Assembly: GCA_002716585.1 (NCBI GenBank)
Contig: PBBL01000069.1
Span: forward strand, 1 to 64,000
Origin: Myxococcales bacterium
Lineage (GTDB): Bacteria > Myxococcota_A > Bradymonadia > Bradymonadales > GCA-2716585
Direction of reading: 5' to 3'
DNA: 64,000 bases
The position numbers and the translations under genes were made by a program. Shown here in pieces: positions 29,590 to 42,849 of this stretch; position 1 is the stretch's first letter; every line of letters starts with the position of its first letter. The notes below the pieces were generated by a model. It was given only the letters and a program-made list of their open reading frames with translations, did not search any database and was not told the origin of the DNA.

Positions 29590-32500
29590 TTAATCGATGA
29601 CCAGCCGCGTCTCGCCTTCGGGCAGCACCTGGAGGGTCTTGAGGAACTCGACGATCTGGTTCTGCTCGGCGTCGCTGAGCGCCTCGAACCGCTCGCGCGC
29701 CTCCTCCCCCTCACCGCCGTGGGCCAGGATCGCCTCGGTGATGGTGGTGGCGCGGCCGTGGTGGAGGTAGGGCGGCTCGTTGGCCGCGCCCCACAGCTTC
29801 CGGGTGAGCCACATCTCGGTCGGGATCCCCGCCTGGACCTTGCGCTCGTTGTTCAGCTCCGGCCCCATGTCGTGGCGCTTCAGATCGGTGAAGGCGGGCA
29901 CGATGACCGAGCCGTCCGCCTCGCGCGGCAGCCGCGGCGCCCGCCCCTGGGTCGTCAGGTCGAAGGCGTAGGGCTCGACCTCGTTGGACTTGAGGTTCCC
30001 ATCCGGGTTGAAGGGGTTGGGCTCCGTGAACACCGGGTTGTCCAGCTTGAGCGCCGGGACGTGGCACGTCCCGCAGCCGATCTGGGTGAACAGCAGCTCG
30101 CCCAGCATCGCCGCCTCGCGCGCCTCGGGGTCCTTCGGCAGGACGCGGCCCGGGGTCGGGAGCGCCGCCTGGTAGATGGCGACGGCGGTGATGTCGCCGA
30201 CGGTCAGCTCGTTGGTGTAGCCGTCGCCGTCATGATCGACGCCGTCGCCGAAGCGCTCGGAGGACTGGATGCCGTGGTGGTGGTTGAAGGCGTTGTTCGC
30301 GAACTCACGCAGCGAGATCACCGCCCCCTTCTGGTGGAACGGCTTGATGATCAGGTCCGCGTCCACCCCCTCCACCTCCGACGTGTCCACCGTGCCGTCC
30401 GCCTTCGCCGTGATCGCCCCGAAGCTGATCCCCTTGACGATGAGCGGCGTGCGCGTGTCGCGGCCGGTCACCTCGGCCCGCGCCAGCGCCTCGGCGCGGA
30501 GCGCATGCAGCTCGACGGTCATCTCGCGGGCCAGCAGCTCGATGTAGCCCGCCCCGAACATCCCCAGCGTGTTCCGCTCGTTGGCGACCTCGGTCAGGGT
30601 GTGCTCCTCGAAGTTGTCGCCCTCGCCGCCGTCGAAGTTCACGAACGGGAGCGCCTGGCCGAGGACAAAGACGCTGGCGACGTTGTCGCCCCCGCCGCCC
30701 GATCGCGGCAGGTTGTGGCACCCCGAGCAGGCGTTCGCGTCCGGCCCCGAGATGCGGTTGAACGCCTCGTTCCCCTCCCGGCGCGCCCGCGACGCGCCGG
30801 TCCCGGTCGCCTCGGGGCGCCCCGCCCCGTCCAGCGCGTTGAAGCTGGCCCGGAACAGGTTCTTGCCGTGCTCGAACAGCTCCTCGTGGGACACCCGCCC
30901 CGCGACGATCTCGTCCTGGGTCATGTGGAAGGTCACCGCCGGGTCGTCCCCCATCACCCCCGAGTCGTTGGCGAAGGTGACGACCGACTCGGCGTCCTCC
31001 GGCAACACCTGCAGCGTCTCCAGGAACTCCACGACCGACGCCCGCTCCTCGGGCGTCCCCGACGCCCAGGCGGCGCGCGACGCCGACGCGTCCCCGCCGT
31101 GGCAGTCGATCGCCTCCGAGATCGTCGACGCCCGCCCGTGGTGCAGGAAGGGCGGCTCGTTGGCGATGCCCCACAGCTTCTTGGTCAGCCAGTGCGAGGT
31201 CGGGATCCCCGCCTGCTCCAGCTGCTCGTTGTTCAGCTCGATCTCGGCGCCCTCGCCCAGATCATAGCGCTTGAGGTTGGAGAACAGCGGCACCATGACC
31301 GAGCCGTCCGACCCCCTCGCCAGGTGAGGCCCCGGCCCCTCCATCGTCAGATCGACCTCCACCGGCGCGGCGACGTCGTCCGGCTTGAGGTTCCCGTCCG
31401 GGTTGAAGGGGTTGGGCTCCGTGAACACCGGGTTGTTCAGCTTGAGCGCTGGCACGTGGCACGTCGCGCAGCCGAAGCCCCCCGCGTCGATCGACCCGGT
31501 GAACAGCTCCTCGCCGCGCGCGACCACCGCCCTCCCCTCGGGGCTGGTCGGCAGGACGCGGCCCGGGACCGGGAGCGTCGCCTGGTAGATGGTCGCCGCG
31601 GTGATGTCGCCGACGGTCAGCTCGTTGGTGTAGCCGTCGCCGTCGTGGTCAACGCCGTCGCCGAAGCGCTCGGAGGACTGGATGCCGTGGTGGTGGTTGA
31701 AGGCGTTGTTCGAGAACTCGCGCAGCGAGATCACCGCCCCCTTCTGGTGGAACGGCTTGATGATCAGGTCCACGTCCACCCCCTCCACCTCGGTCACGTC
31801 CAGCGTCCCCTCGGGCCCCGCCGTGATCGCCCCGAACTCCACGCCCTTGGTGATCAGCGGCAGGCGCACGCTGCGCCCCTGCTGGCGCGCCCGCTCCAGC
31901 GCCAGATCGCGCACGGTGTGCAGGTCGGCGGTCATCTCGCGGGCCAGCAGCTCGACGTAGCCCGCCCCGAACATCCCCACGGTGTTTCGCTCGTTCGCCA
32001 CCCCGGTCAGCGTCTGCGGCGCGTCGCCGTCGCCCTCCCCACCGTCGAAGTTCACGAACGGCAGGCGCTGGGCGAGGACGAAGACGTTGGCGACGTTGTC
32101 ACCACCGCCGCCCGTCCGCGGCAGGTTGTGGCACCCCGAGCAGGCGTTCGCGTCCGGCGCCGAGATCCGGTTGAAGTTGTCCGGCATCATCCGCATCGAC
32201 CGATCGGCGCCGGTCCCGGTCGCCTCGGGGCGCCCTGCCCCGTCCAGCGTGTTGAAGTTCGCCGTGAACAGCAGCTCCCCGTGCGACCGCAGCACCTCCA
32301 GCGGCACCTCCCCGGCCTCGATCTGGAGCTGATCCAGGTGCGCCTCGACGACCGGCCCGTCGCCGATGATCGCGCCGTCGCCCTGGGTCGTCTCCCCGGT
32401 GGTCCCGCCGGTCGTGCCGCCCGTGGTCGCTCCGGTCGTCCCACCGGTCGTGCCGCCGGTCGTCCCACCGGTGGTCGCCCCGGTCGTGCCGCCGCCGGTC

Positions 32501-32619
32501 GTCCCACCGGTCTCCGAAGACCCTGTGGTCCCTCCGCCGCCCGAGGGGAGCCCGGGGTTGCCCCCCGAACACGCCACGGTCAGCCCCAAACACACCACGC
32601 CCACCACGCGGGCTATCAT
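29590..32619 (-). CDS. Tandem-duplicated di-haem DHOR-type cytochrome lipoprotein
   Basis: The ATG at 32619 opens a lipoprotein signal (MIARVVGVVCLGLTVAC); the mature protein starts with a long Thr-Gly repeat linker. Two homologous halves follow. Each has a CSGCH haem-binding motif (near residues 158 and 629) and a second one (CATCH near 383, CGTCH near 847), so four c-type haems are expected. The halves share many segments, such as HHGIQSSERFGDGVDHDGDG. This is the DHOR/DUF1111 family, distant relatives of MauG and cytochrome c peroxidases that usually have a single unit of about 450-500 residues. Probable location: periplasmic face of the outer membrane. The electron donor or substrate is not known. 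It is transcribed away from gcvP. Confidence 0.88.
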   Translation of the reverse strand: MIARVVGVVCLGLTVACSGGNPGLPSGGGGTTGSSETGGTTGGGTTGATTGGTTGGTTGGTTGATTGGTTGGTTGETTQGDGAIIGDGPVVEAHLDQLQIEAGEVPLEVLRSHGELLFTANFNTLDGAGRPEATGTGADRSMRMMPDNFNRISAPDANACSGCHNLPRTGGGGDNVANVFVLAQRLPFVNFDGGEGDGDAPQTLTGVANERNTVGMFGAGYVELLAREMTADLHTVRDLALERARQQGRSVRLPLITKGVEFGAITAGPEGTLDVTEVEGVDVDLIIKPFHQKGAVISLREFSNNAFNHHHGIQSSERFGDGVDHDGDGYTNELTVGDITAATIYQATLPVPGRVLPTSPEGRAVVARGEELFTGSIDAGGFGCATCHVPALKLNNPVFTEPNPFNPDGNLKPDDVAAPVEVDLTMEGPGPHLARGSDGSVMVPLFSNLKRYDLGEGAEIELNNEQLEQAGIPTSHWLTKKLWGIANEPPFLHHGRASTISEAIDCHGGDASASRAAWASGTPEERASVVEFLETLQVLPEDAESVVTFANDSGVMGDDPAVTFHMTQDEIVAGRVSHEELFEHGKNLFRASFNALDGAGRPEATGTGASRARREGNEAFNRISGPDANACSGCHNLPRSGGGGDNVASVFVLGQALPFVNFDGGEGDNFEEHTLTEVANERNTLGMFGAGYIELLAREMTVELHALRAEALARAEVTGRDTRTPLIVKGISFGAITAKADGTVDTSEVEGVDADLIIKPFHQKGAVISLREFANNAFNHHHGIQSSERFGDGVDHDGDGYTNELTVGDITAVAIYQAALPTPGRVLPKDPEAREAAMLGELLFTQIGCGTCHVPALKLDNPVFTEPNPFNPDGNLKSNEVEPYAFDLTTQGRAPRLPREADGSVIVPAFTDLKRHDMGPELNNERKVQAGIPTEMWLTRKLWGAANEPPYLHHGRATTITEAILAHGGEGEEARERFEALSDAEQNQIVEFLKTLQVLPEGETRLVID

Positions 32620-32738
32620 CTTCTGGTCAATCACGGCGTTGCTCCTGCAAAAACCACATCGATGTGCAGTCATCTCTTGAGCAAAACTGCATGCATCATG
32701 GATATCTTCTACATGGTAATGAAGTGGACCATAACCGT

Positions 32739-32777
32739 CAATACGTATTGGCGACATCGTACGACATTGTCCGACAT
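32739..32777. promoter_or_regulatory. Palindrome plus three CGACAT repeats at 10-bp spacing
   Basis: In the 329-bp AT-richer gap between the divergent DHOR and gcvP genes lie a perfect 12-bp palindrome CAATACGTATTG (32739-32750) and then CGACAT at 32752, 32762 and 32772. The 10-bp period puts the repeats on one DNA face, as expected for a multimeric regulator site. I found no glycine riboswitch. A weak promoter TTGACG (32833) with AATGTT 17 bases on may serve gcvP, and TGCCAGAAGG occurs at 32821 and again exactly 60 bp later. Confidence 0.55.
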
Positions 32778-32948
32778 CCTCGCCCAACCCCCTCTCCATG
32801 AGGCGCATCACGGCGTGGGGTGCCAGAAGGAGTTGACGGGGCGAGGCGATTCAGGAATGTTGACGCGGCGGGGCGCCATGTGCCAGAAGGCGCAAGGACA
32901 GGGTGCACCTCCACGAGCGACCGGCTCACATGCCAAGGCATCATCACC

Positions 32949-37481
<4,533 letters not shown>

Positions 37482-37484
37482 GCC

Positions 37485-37919
37485 TCAGGGCGACTCCTTC
37501 TTCAAGGTCGACCACGCCCCCAGCGTCCCCTTGGCGTCGAACCACGAGAACGTGATCCAGGTGTTGTTGATCCCGGTGACCACGACGCGCCCGCCATCGG
37601 CGCAGCGGGTCTTGCCGTAGGTGATCCGCTCGCGGAACCAGACGCGGTTGGGCTCGATCTTCTCGACCGTCCAGATCCCCCCACAGTTGAGCGACGGGTA
37701 GGCGATGGCGAAGGCCTTCTTGGCGACGTCGGCGGTCAGCGCGATGGTCCAGGTCTGGCTGTCGCCGTCCTGCTGGTACCCGACGCCGGTCCACGTCCCC
37801 TGCACGAAGCCCAGGTCGCCGGGCGACGGGTGGCCGCTCGCCACGTCGGGGGTCCAGGTCAACGCGATCAGCGCGGAGAGCAGCCAGGCGGAGAGCGCGA
37901 GGTGGGTGCGGTGGTGCAT
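37485..37919 (-). CDS. Small secreted protein, function unknown
   Basis: The ATG at 37919 has GAGGAGG seven bases upstream, better than a start five codons earlier. The 144-residue product has a signal peptide (ALSAWLLSALIALTW, cleavage near VASG). The mature 110 residues are beta-rich with Trp residues (FVQGTWTGVGYQQDG, TWTIALTADVAKK, ERITYGKTRCADGG) and two Cys that could pair. The pattern resembles small lipocalin-like or 'interleukin-like' secreted domains of bacteria, but I cannot assign a family. The two 89-bp hairpin repeats lie in its upstream region. Confidence 0.65.
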   Translation of the reverse strand: MHHRTHLALSAWLLSALIALTWTPDVASGHPSPGDLGFVQGTWTGVGYQQDGDSQTWTIALTADVAKKAFAIAYPSLNCGGIWTVEKIEPNRVWFRERITYGKTRCADGGRVVVTGINNTWITFSWFDAKGTLGAWSTLKKESP

Positions 37920-38020
37920 GGGAAGCCTCCTCAAGCCGTTGGGTCACGACCCGGAGCGTACGCCGCTCCGGGTCGTTGTTCAAGCGGGAGAGGGACTCAT
38001 ACGAACTCGTGTAGAAAGGT

Positions 38021-38109
38021 AGCTGCGAAGCAGCGGTGCGCAGATGAACTCAGCCATCTGGATTGACTCAGGATCTTCGCATCCAGCGCGCTGAGTTCAT
38101 CGCGCGACC
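38021..38109. repeat. 89-bp structured repeat, copy 1
   Basis: The unit opens with a small hairpin (GCTGC-GAA-GCAGC), then a long nested inverted repeat: outer 12-base arms GATGAACTCAGC (38043-38054) and GCTGAGTTCATC (38090-38101), inner arms CTGGAT and ATCCAG. Folded on either strand it gives a branched hairpin. It resembles REP or small MITE-like elements more than a regulatory site. Confidence 0.8.
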
Positions 38110-38123
38110 GTTTGTACCAGATG

Positions 38124-38212
38124 AGCTGCGAAGCAGCGGTGCGCAGATGAACTCAGCCATTTGGATTGACTCAGGATATTCGCATCCAGCTCACTGAGTT
38201 CATCGCGCGACC
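38124..38212. repeat. 89-bp structured repeat, copy 2
   Basis: The same unit as copy 1 with about four base changes in 89, starting 103 bp downstream. The long arms keep 11 of 12 pairs and the inner arm change gives a G-T wobble, so the fold is largely preserved. The unrelated 14 bases between the copies indicate two units placed side by side rather than a longer tandem array. The rest of the gap 37920-38238 holds no gene. Confidence 0.8.
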
Positions 38213-38238
38213 TTATCTACATCCGTTGGTATGATGAA

Positions 38239-39387
38239 TCATTTGGCTGAGCCCGGCGCCGCTTGGCGAGGGACGTGGGCGCCGATCCGGGTGGTCACCT
38301 CGTAGTTGATGGTCCCGGCCCAGTCGGCCACCTGCTCGGCCGTGATCCGCTCCTCGCCGCACGCCCCCAGGAGGATCGCGTCGCCCTCCAGGCGAGCCGC
38401 CGGGATGTCGGTGACGTCCACCATGGTGATGTTCATGCACACCCGACCACGCACCTGGGCGCGGCGGCCGTTGATCAAGACGTAGCCGAGGTTGCTGAGG
38501 CTCCTCGGGTAGCCGTCGTAGTAGCCCACCGGCAGGATCGCCAGCCGGGTCGGGTGGGTCGTCCGGTAGGAGCAGCCGTAGCCGATGTACTCACCGGCCG
38601 GGACCTCCTTGATCTGGGCGACGCGGCAGCTCCAGGTCAGCGCCGGGCGCAGCTCGAAGCGCGGCCGCTCCGCCAGCAGCGCCGCCACCAGCGTCTCCCG
38701 CGACGGCCACATCCCGTAGGCCGCGATCCCGGGGCGGACCATCTCCATGTGGGTGTCCGGCCAGAGCAGCGTCGCCGCCGAGTTGGCCATGTGGCGCAGC
38801 CGCGGCCTCAGCCCCTCCACCTCAAGCGCCCGGCAGAAGTCGGCGAACGCGGCGGACTGGTAGCGCGCGTAGGTGTGGTCGGTCGTGTCCTCGATGTTGG
38901 CGAAGTGCGACGCCACCCCCTCCAGCTCCACGCCTGGCGCGCTCGCGACCTGACGCGCCAGCGCCAGCGCGGCGTCCGGGGCGAGCCCCTGGCGGTTGTT
39001 CCCCGTCTCGACCTTCAGGTGCAGCCGCGCCGTGACGCCCATCCGCTGCGCCAGCGCCGAGGCCCGCTCCAGGGTCTCGCGGTTGTAGAGCACCAGCCGA
39101 CAGCCGAGCGTCAGCGCCTCCTCCAGCTCATCCAGGCCGACGTAGCCCAGCACGTAGAGGGGCGCCTCGACGCCCGCCGACCGCAGTGTCCGGGCCTCGG
39201 CGAGCGCGTCGACGCAGAGCCAGTCGGCGCCCGCCTCCAGAAACGCCCGGGCCGTCAGCTCCAGCCCGTGGCCGTAGGCGTTGCCCTTGACCGTCGGGGC
39301 CATCAGGGCGCCGGGCGACAGCGTCGAGCGCAGCGCCTGGATGTTCTCGGTGAGCGCGTCGGTGTCGATCAAACAACGGGTCAGCAT
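38239..39387 (-). CDS. alr: Alanine racemase
   Basis: 382 residues, the normal length for this PLP-dependent fold-III enzyme that supplies D-alanine for peptidoglycan. The PLP-lysine segment is PTVKGNAYGHG (Lys34); the catalytic Tyr lies in IGYGCSYRTTHPTRLAI (near residue 270); GYYDGYPR and RGRVCMNITMVDVTD are conserved barrel-sheet motifs. The VCMN in place of the common VSMD is a variant also seen in broad-specificity racemases, so substrate range is open. The acyltransferase gene upstream ends 24 bp before its start, so the two are likely co-transcribed. Confidence 0.92.
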   Translation of the reverse strand: MLTRCLIDTDALTENIQALRSTLSPGALMAPTVKGNAYGHGLELTARAFLEAGADWLCVDALAEARTLRSAGVEAPLYVLGYVGLDELEEALTLGCRLVLYNRETLERASALAQRMGVTARLHLKVETGNNRQGLAPDAALALARQVASAPGVELEGVASHFANIEDTTDHTYARYQSAAFADFCRALEVEGLRPRLRHMANSAATLLWPDTHMEMVRPGIAAYGMWPSRETLVAALLAERPRFELRPALTWSCRVAQIKEVPAGEYIGYGCSYRTTHPTRLAILPVGYYDGYPRSLSNLGYVLINGRRAQVRGRVCMNITMVDVTDIPAARLEGDAILLGACGEERITAEQVADWAGTINYEVTTRIGAHVPRQAAPGSAK

Positions 39388-39411
39388 GGGCTCGGGGCTC
39401 CGTCAGCCTGG

Positions 39412-40266
39412 TCAGAAGAACCGACTCACCCGGCGCTTGAGGTGGCCCCGGATCAGCTTCTGGGTGTGGCTCCAGATCTCCGTGTGAACCGGGAGCAGCT
39501 CATTGGCGGGGGCGTCGGCGTGCTCGGGGCCGAGCCCGTAGCGCGCCCGCAGGTCGATGGGGCGGTCGATGTAGAAGGTGAACTTGACCGGCATCGGGAG
39601 CGCCCCGAGCCCGACGAAGATCGGCAGATCGTAGCGGGCGCTGCCAAACAGCGTCCGCCCGAGCAGGCGCTCTCGCCCGAGCGTCACGAAGGCGTCGTCG
39701 ATCCCGATCCCGGCGATGGGGACGATCGGCACGTCGGCGGCGAGTGCGCAGCGCAGGTAGCCCATCCGGTTGTGCCACTTGAGCTGGTAGCGCTCGTGGC
39801 TCTCCTTGAGGGAGTCGCGCGTGCCGCCCGGGTAGCAGATCGCCCACTCCCCGGCCTGGAGGAGGCGCACGGCGTTGTCGCGGTTGCCGTCCACCACCCC
39901 GAAGCGGGCGAAGAACTGCCCGAGCTGCGGCAGCTTGAAGAGCACGTGCTCGCCCAGCGCCCGCAGCATGCGGCCGGTCTGCATGTAGGTCTGGGTCAGG
40001 AGCGCGGCGGAGTCGATCCCGAAGATCGCGTGGTTCGAGACGCAGAGGCAGCCCCGGTCGCGCGGCAGCAGGTGGGCGCCGAGGACCTCCGTGCGGAAGT
40101 AGCGAGTGACGGGGAGCAGGTACCACTTGAGGACCTGCAACATCTCCGGGTCGAGCTGATCGTTGTTCGGATCGAAGGAGCCCGCGGTCAGGTCGCCCCC
40201 GGTCGCCTCGGCGAGGGAGTCGAGCAGGCTGCGAGGGGGGTCGAAGGTGTTGGGGTCGTCGCTCAC
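39412..40266 (-). CDS. MGAT-like lysophospholipid/diacylglycerol acyltransferase
   Basis: A GTG at 40266 with GGAG eight bases before it is preferred to an ATG at 40284 with no ribosome site, giving 284 residues. The acyltransferase motif is CVSNHAIFGIDSAAL, where the His and Asp are five residues apart, and the second motif is ICYPGGTRDSLKE. This NHxxxGxD plus YPGG pair belongs to the MGAT/DGAT-like LPLAT branch rather than classical PlsC. Probable role: acyl transfer to a glycerolipid at the inner membrane, in phospholipid or neutral-lipid synthesis. It precedes alr on the same strand and diverges from the liv operon. Confidence 0.75.
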   Translation of the reverse strand: MSDDPNTFDPPRSLLDSLAEATGGDLTAGSFDPNNDQLDPEMLQVLKWYLLPVTRYFRTEVLGAHLLPRDRGCLCVSNHAIFGIDSAALLTQTYMQTGRMLRALGEHVLFKLPQLGQFFARFGVVDGNRDNAVRLLQAGEWAICYPGGTRDSLKESHERYQLKWHNRMGYLRCALAADVPIVPIAGIGIDDAFVTLGRERLLGRTLFGSARYDLPIFVGLGALPMPVKFTFYIDRPIDLRARYGLGPEHADAPANELLPVHTEIWSHTQKLIRGHLKRRVSRFF

Positions 40267-40387
40267 GTGGCAGCTCCGGGTCATGTCGGGCGGGGGGACT
40301 ATACCAGATTCAGGCCTCCGGTCACGGCCGAGGCGCCCCGAACCGGGTTGGATTCGCGGCGACGCCGTCCGGTTCGGGGGCTCCACG

Positions 40388-40416
40388 TTGACTTGAGAGG
40401 TCGCCCTTTGCTAACA
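40388..40416 (+). promoter_or_regulatory. Candidate promoter of the liv operon
   Basis: TTGACT at 40388-40393 is followed after 17 bases by CTAACA, or after 18 by TAACAG. It lies about 75 bp upstream of livJ, in the divergent gap with the acyltransferase gene. Good minus-35, mediocre minus-10. Confidence 0.4.
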
Positions 40417-40488
40417 GACATGCAGTATCTCGGATACCTCGATAAGCTGGCGTGCGGTCAGCGCGGACTCGAACCTGGAGGTGATGTC

Positions 40489-41682
40489 ATGATGCGTCCA
40501 AACAGATGGAGATGGGTTGCGGTGGCGAGCGTGGTGCTCGCGTTGGCCGCGTTCGGCTGTGACAAGGGTGGCGGCGAAGGCGGCCAGACCGGCGGCAAGG
40601 CGGAGGGCGGCGGCGACAAGCCCGCGGCGGGCGCGATCAAGATCGGCGCGGTCCTGCCGCTGTCGGGCCAGACGGCGACCTACGGAGAGGAGTCGCTGGC
40701 CGGGATCAAGCTGGCGCTGGAGGAGCTCAAGGAGCAGGACGGCCCGAAGCTGGAGCTGGTCTTCAAGGACAACAAGGGCGACAGCACCGAGACGGCCAAG
40801 CTGGTCAGCCAGCTCATCAAGATCGACAAGGTCAAGGCGGTGCTCGGCTCGGTGGCCAGCACCAACACGCTCAAGGGCGCGAAGGTCGCCCAGGAGGCGG
40901 GCGTGCCGCTGATGACCCCGGCCTCGACCAACGTCGACATCACCAAGAAGGGCGAGTACGTCAGCCGCATCTGCTTCATCGACCCGGTCCAGGGCAGCGT
41001 CCTGGCCAAGCTGGTGCTGGAGGACCTCAAGAAGAAGAAGGCCGCGATCATCGTCGACAAGGCGAGCGACTACTCGGTCGGGCTCGCCAAGGCGTTCCGC
41101 GAGACGTTCACCAAGGGCGGCGGCGAGATCGTCGGCGAGGAGTCGTTCACGGCGGGCGAGGCCGACTTCAGCGCGCTTATTACGAAGGTGACGGAGCTGA
41201 GCCCGGACGTGTTGTTCGTGCCGGCCTACTACGGCGACGTCGGCCCGATGCTCAAGCAGGCCGGGGACCGCTGGAAGGAGATCCCGGTCGTCGCGGGCGA
41301 CGGCATCGACTCGCCGGACCTCTACAAGCTGATGGGCAGCTACACCGGCGACATCTACATGAGCACCCACTTCGCGGCGGACGACAACGACCCGAAGGTG
41401 CAGGCGTTCGTCAAGAAGTACAAGGGGCGCTACAGCAAGGTCCCCGGCGCCATGGCGGCGCTGGGCTACGACGCGACGATGGCGCTGCACGACTCCCTCA
41501 AGCGCGCCGGGTCGTCCGACCCGGCCAAGCTCAAGGACGCCATCAACGGCATCTCGAAGCTCAACGGGATCACCGGCACCATCACGCTCAACGCCGATCG
41601 CAACGCCGAGAAGGACGTGGTCATCCTCAAGGTGTCGCCCGCGGGCGCCAAGTTCTTCAAGCGCATCCCCAGCGGCTCCTGA
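40489..41682 (+). CDS. livJ: Branched-chain amino-acid ABC transporter, substrate-binding lipoprotein
   Basis: Start ATGATG at 40489, with GGAGGTGAT just upstream. The signal peptide ends in the lipobox AAFGC (Cys24), followed by a Gly/Lys/Glu-rich spacer, so the binding protein is membrane-tethered rather than free as in E. coli LivJ. The fold is type I periplasmic binding protein: IKIGAVLPLSGQTATYGEESLAGIKLALEEL at the N-terminus, VKAVLGSVASTNTLKGAKVAQEAGVPLMTPAST in the middle, and a C-terminal FKRI. It is first in the operon livJ-H-M-G-F. Probable ligands are leucine, isoleucine or valine, but relatives bind other amino acids or amides. Confidence 0.9.
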   Translation: MMRPNRWRWVAVASVVLALAAFGCDKGGGEGGQTGGKAEGGGDKPAAGAIKIGAVLPLSGQTATYGEESLAGIKLALEELKEQDGPKLELVFKDNKGDSTETAKLVSQLIKIDKVKAVLGSVASTNTLKGAKVAQEAGVPLMTPASTNVDITKKGEYVSRICFIDPVQGSVLAKLVLEDLKKKKAAIIVDKASDYSVGLAKAFRETFTKGGGEIVGEESFTAGEADFSALITKVTELSPDVLFVPAYYGDVGPMLKQAGDRWKEIPVVAGDGIDSPDLYKLMGSYTGDIYMSTHFAADDNDPKVQAFVKKYKGRYSKVPGAMAALGYDATMALHDSLKRAGSSDPAKLKDAINGISKLNGITGTITLNADRNAEKDVVILKVSPAGAKFFKRIPSGS

Positions 41683-41724
41683 GCGGGCCGCCTCGACCGT
41701 CCCTCTTGCTGGGAGCGTCGCCTC

Positions 41725-42849
41725 ATGTACTTCCTCGATCAGCTCCTCAACGGCCTCAGCCTGGGCTGCATCTACGCGTTCATCGCCCTCGGCTACACGA
41801 TGGTCTACGGGATCATCAAGCTCATCAACTTCGCCCACGGCGAGTTCTTCATGGTGGGCGCGTTCGCGGGCTACTTCGTGTTGATGTACGCCGGGATCGA
41901 GCGGCTCCCGCTGCCCTACCCGCTCGGGACGCTGATGGCGTTCCTGGTGGCGGTGCTGGCGGCGGCGCTGGCGTCGGCGATCCTGGCCGTCGTCACGGAG
42001 CGGCTGGCCTACCGGCCGCTCCAGGGCGCCGATCGCATCGCGGCGCTGCTGACCGCGCTCGGGGTCAGCCTCCTGCTTCAGAACCTGGGCATCCAGGTCT
42101 TCACCGCGGAGCAGAAGGGCTACCCGGAGCCGCGCCGCTTCATCACCTTCGAGCAGGCCGAGGAGTTCAGCGGCGAGGCCTTCGAAGGGCCGGTCTACGT
42201 CCTGCACGACGTGACCTCGGTGCTCGGCGACGTCTCCGAGAACCGCCAGGTGCTCGTCAACCCCGATCAGCCCTTTGACCCGAAGGTGCTCACCGAGTAC
42301 CGCGACCCGGACATCTACACGTGGCACGGGGAGCCGCTGGAGGGGTTCTTCGTCGAGCAGCCGATCCCGGTCTTCACCAAGAAGATGATCATCATCTTCG
42401 CGCTGGTGATCTCGTTCGCGCTGCTGTGGCTCCTGGTGCACAAGACCCAGGTCGGGCGCGCCATGCGGGCGGTCAGCTACAACCCGGAGGCGGCCCAGCT
42501 GATGGGCATCGCCTCCGGTCGGGTCATCTCGGCGACCTTCTTCATCGGCGCCTTCCTCGCGGGGGTCGGCGGGGTGATCTGGGGGATGCGCTACGGCAAG
42601 GTGGAGCCCTTCATGGGGTTCCTGCCCGGGCTCAAGGCGTTCATCGCGGCGGTGGTCGGCGGCATCGGGTCGCTCCCTGGCGCGGTGGTCGGCGGGCTCG
42701 CGCTCGGCTTGCTGGAGGCGCTGGTCCAGGGCTACCTGCCGAGCGAGTACACGGGCTACCGCGACGCGGTGGCCTTCGTGGCGCTGATTGTCATCCTCAT
42801 GGTCAAACCCTCCGGGCTGCTCGGCCGTGAGGAGGGAGAGAAGGTCTGA
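41725..42849 (+). CDS. livH: Branched-chain amino-acid ABC permease LivH
   Basis: Membrane permease with the family opening (LLNGLSLGCIYAFIALGYTMVYGIIKLINFAHGEFFMVGA) and the conserved MRAVSYNPEAAQLMGI loop that contacts the ATPase. 374 residues is longer than the usual 290-310: residues about 128-215 form an enlarged, charged loop (PEPRRFITFEQAEEFSGEAF onward) that should face the periplasm. It starts 42 bp after livJ with GGGAG upstream. The stop overlaps the livM start (TGATG). Confidence 0.9.
   Translation: MYFLDQLLNGLSLGCIYAFIALGYTMVYGIIKLINFAHGEFFMVGAFAGYFVLMYAGIERLPLPYPLGTLMAFLVAVLAAALASAILAVVTERLAYRPLQGADRIAALLTALGVSLLLQNLGIQVFTAEQKGYPEPRRFITFEQAEEFSGEAFEGPVYVLHDVTSVLGDVSENRQVLVNPDQPFDPKVLTEYRDPDIYTWHGEPLEGFFVEQPIPVFTKKMIIIFALVISFALLWLLVHKTQVGRAMRAVSYNPEAAQLMGIASGRVISATFFIGAFLAGVGGVIWGMRYGKVEPFMGFLPGLKAFIAAVVGGIGSLPGAVVGGLALGLLEALVQGYLPSEYTGYRDAVAFVALIVILMVKPSGLLGREEGEKV

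Noticed and set aside
32780..32948. Glycine riboswitch upstream of gcvP
   Set aside because: The conserved glycine-aptamer core sequences were looked for and not found in this short leader.
38021..38212. A CRISPR array or integron attC sites
   Set aside because: There are only two units, they are 89 bp with internal hairpins, separated by 14 unrelated bases, with no cas or integrase gene and no attC core motifs.
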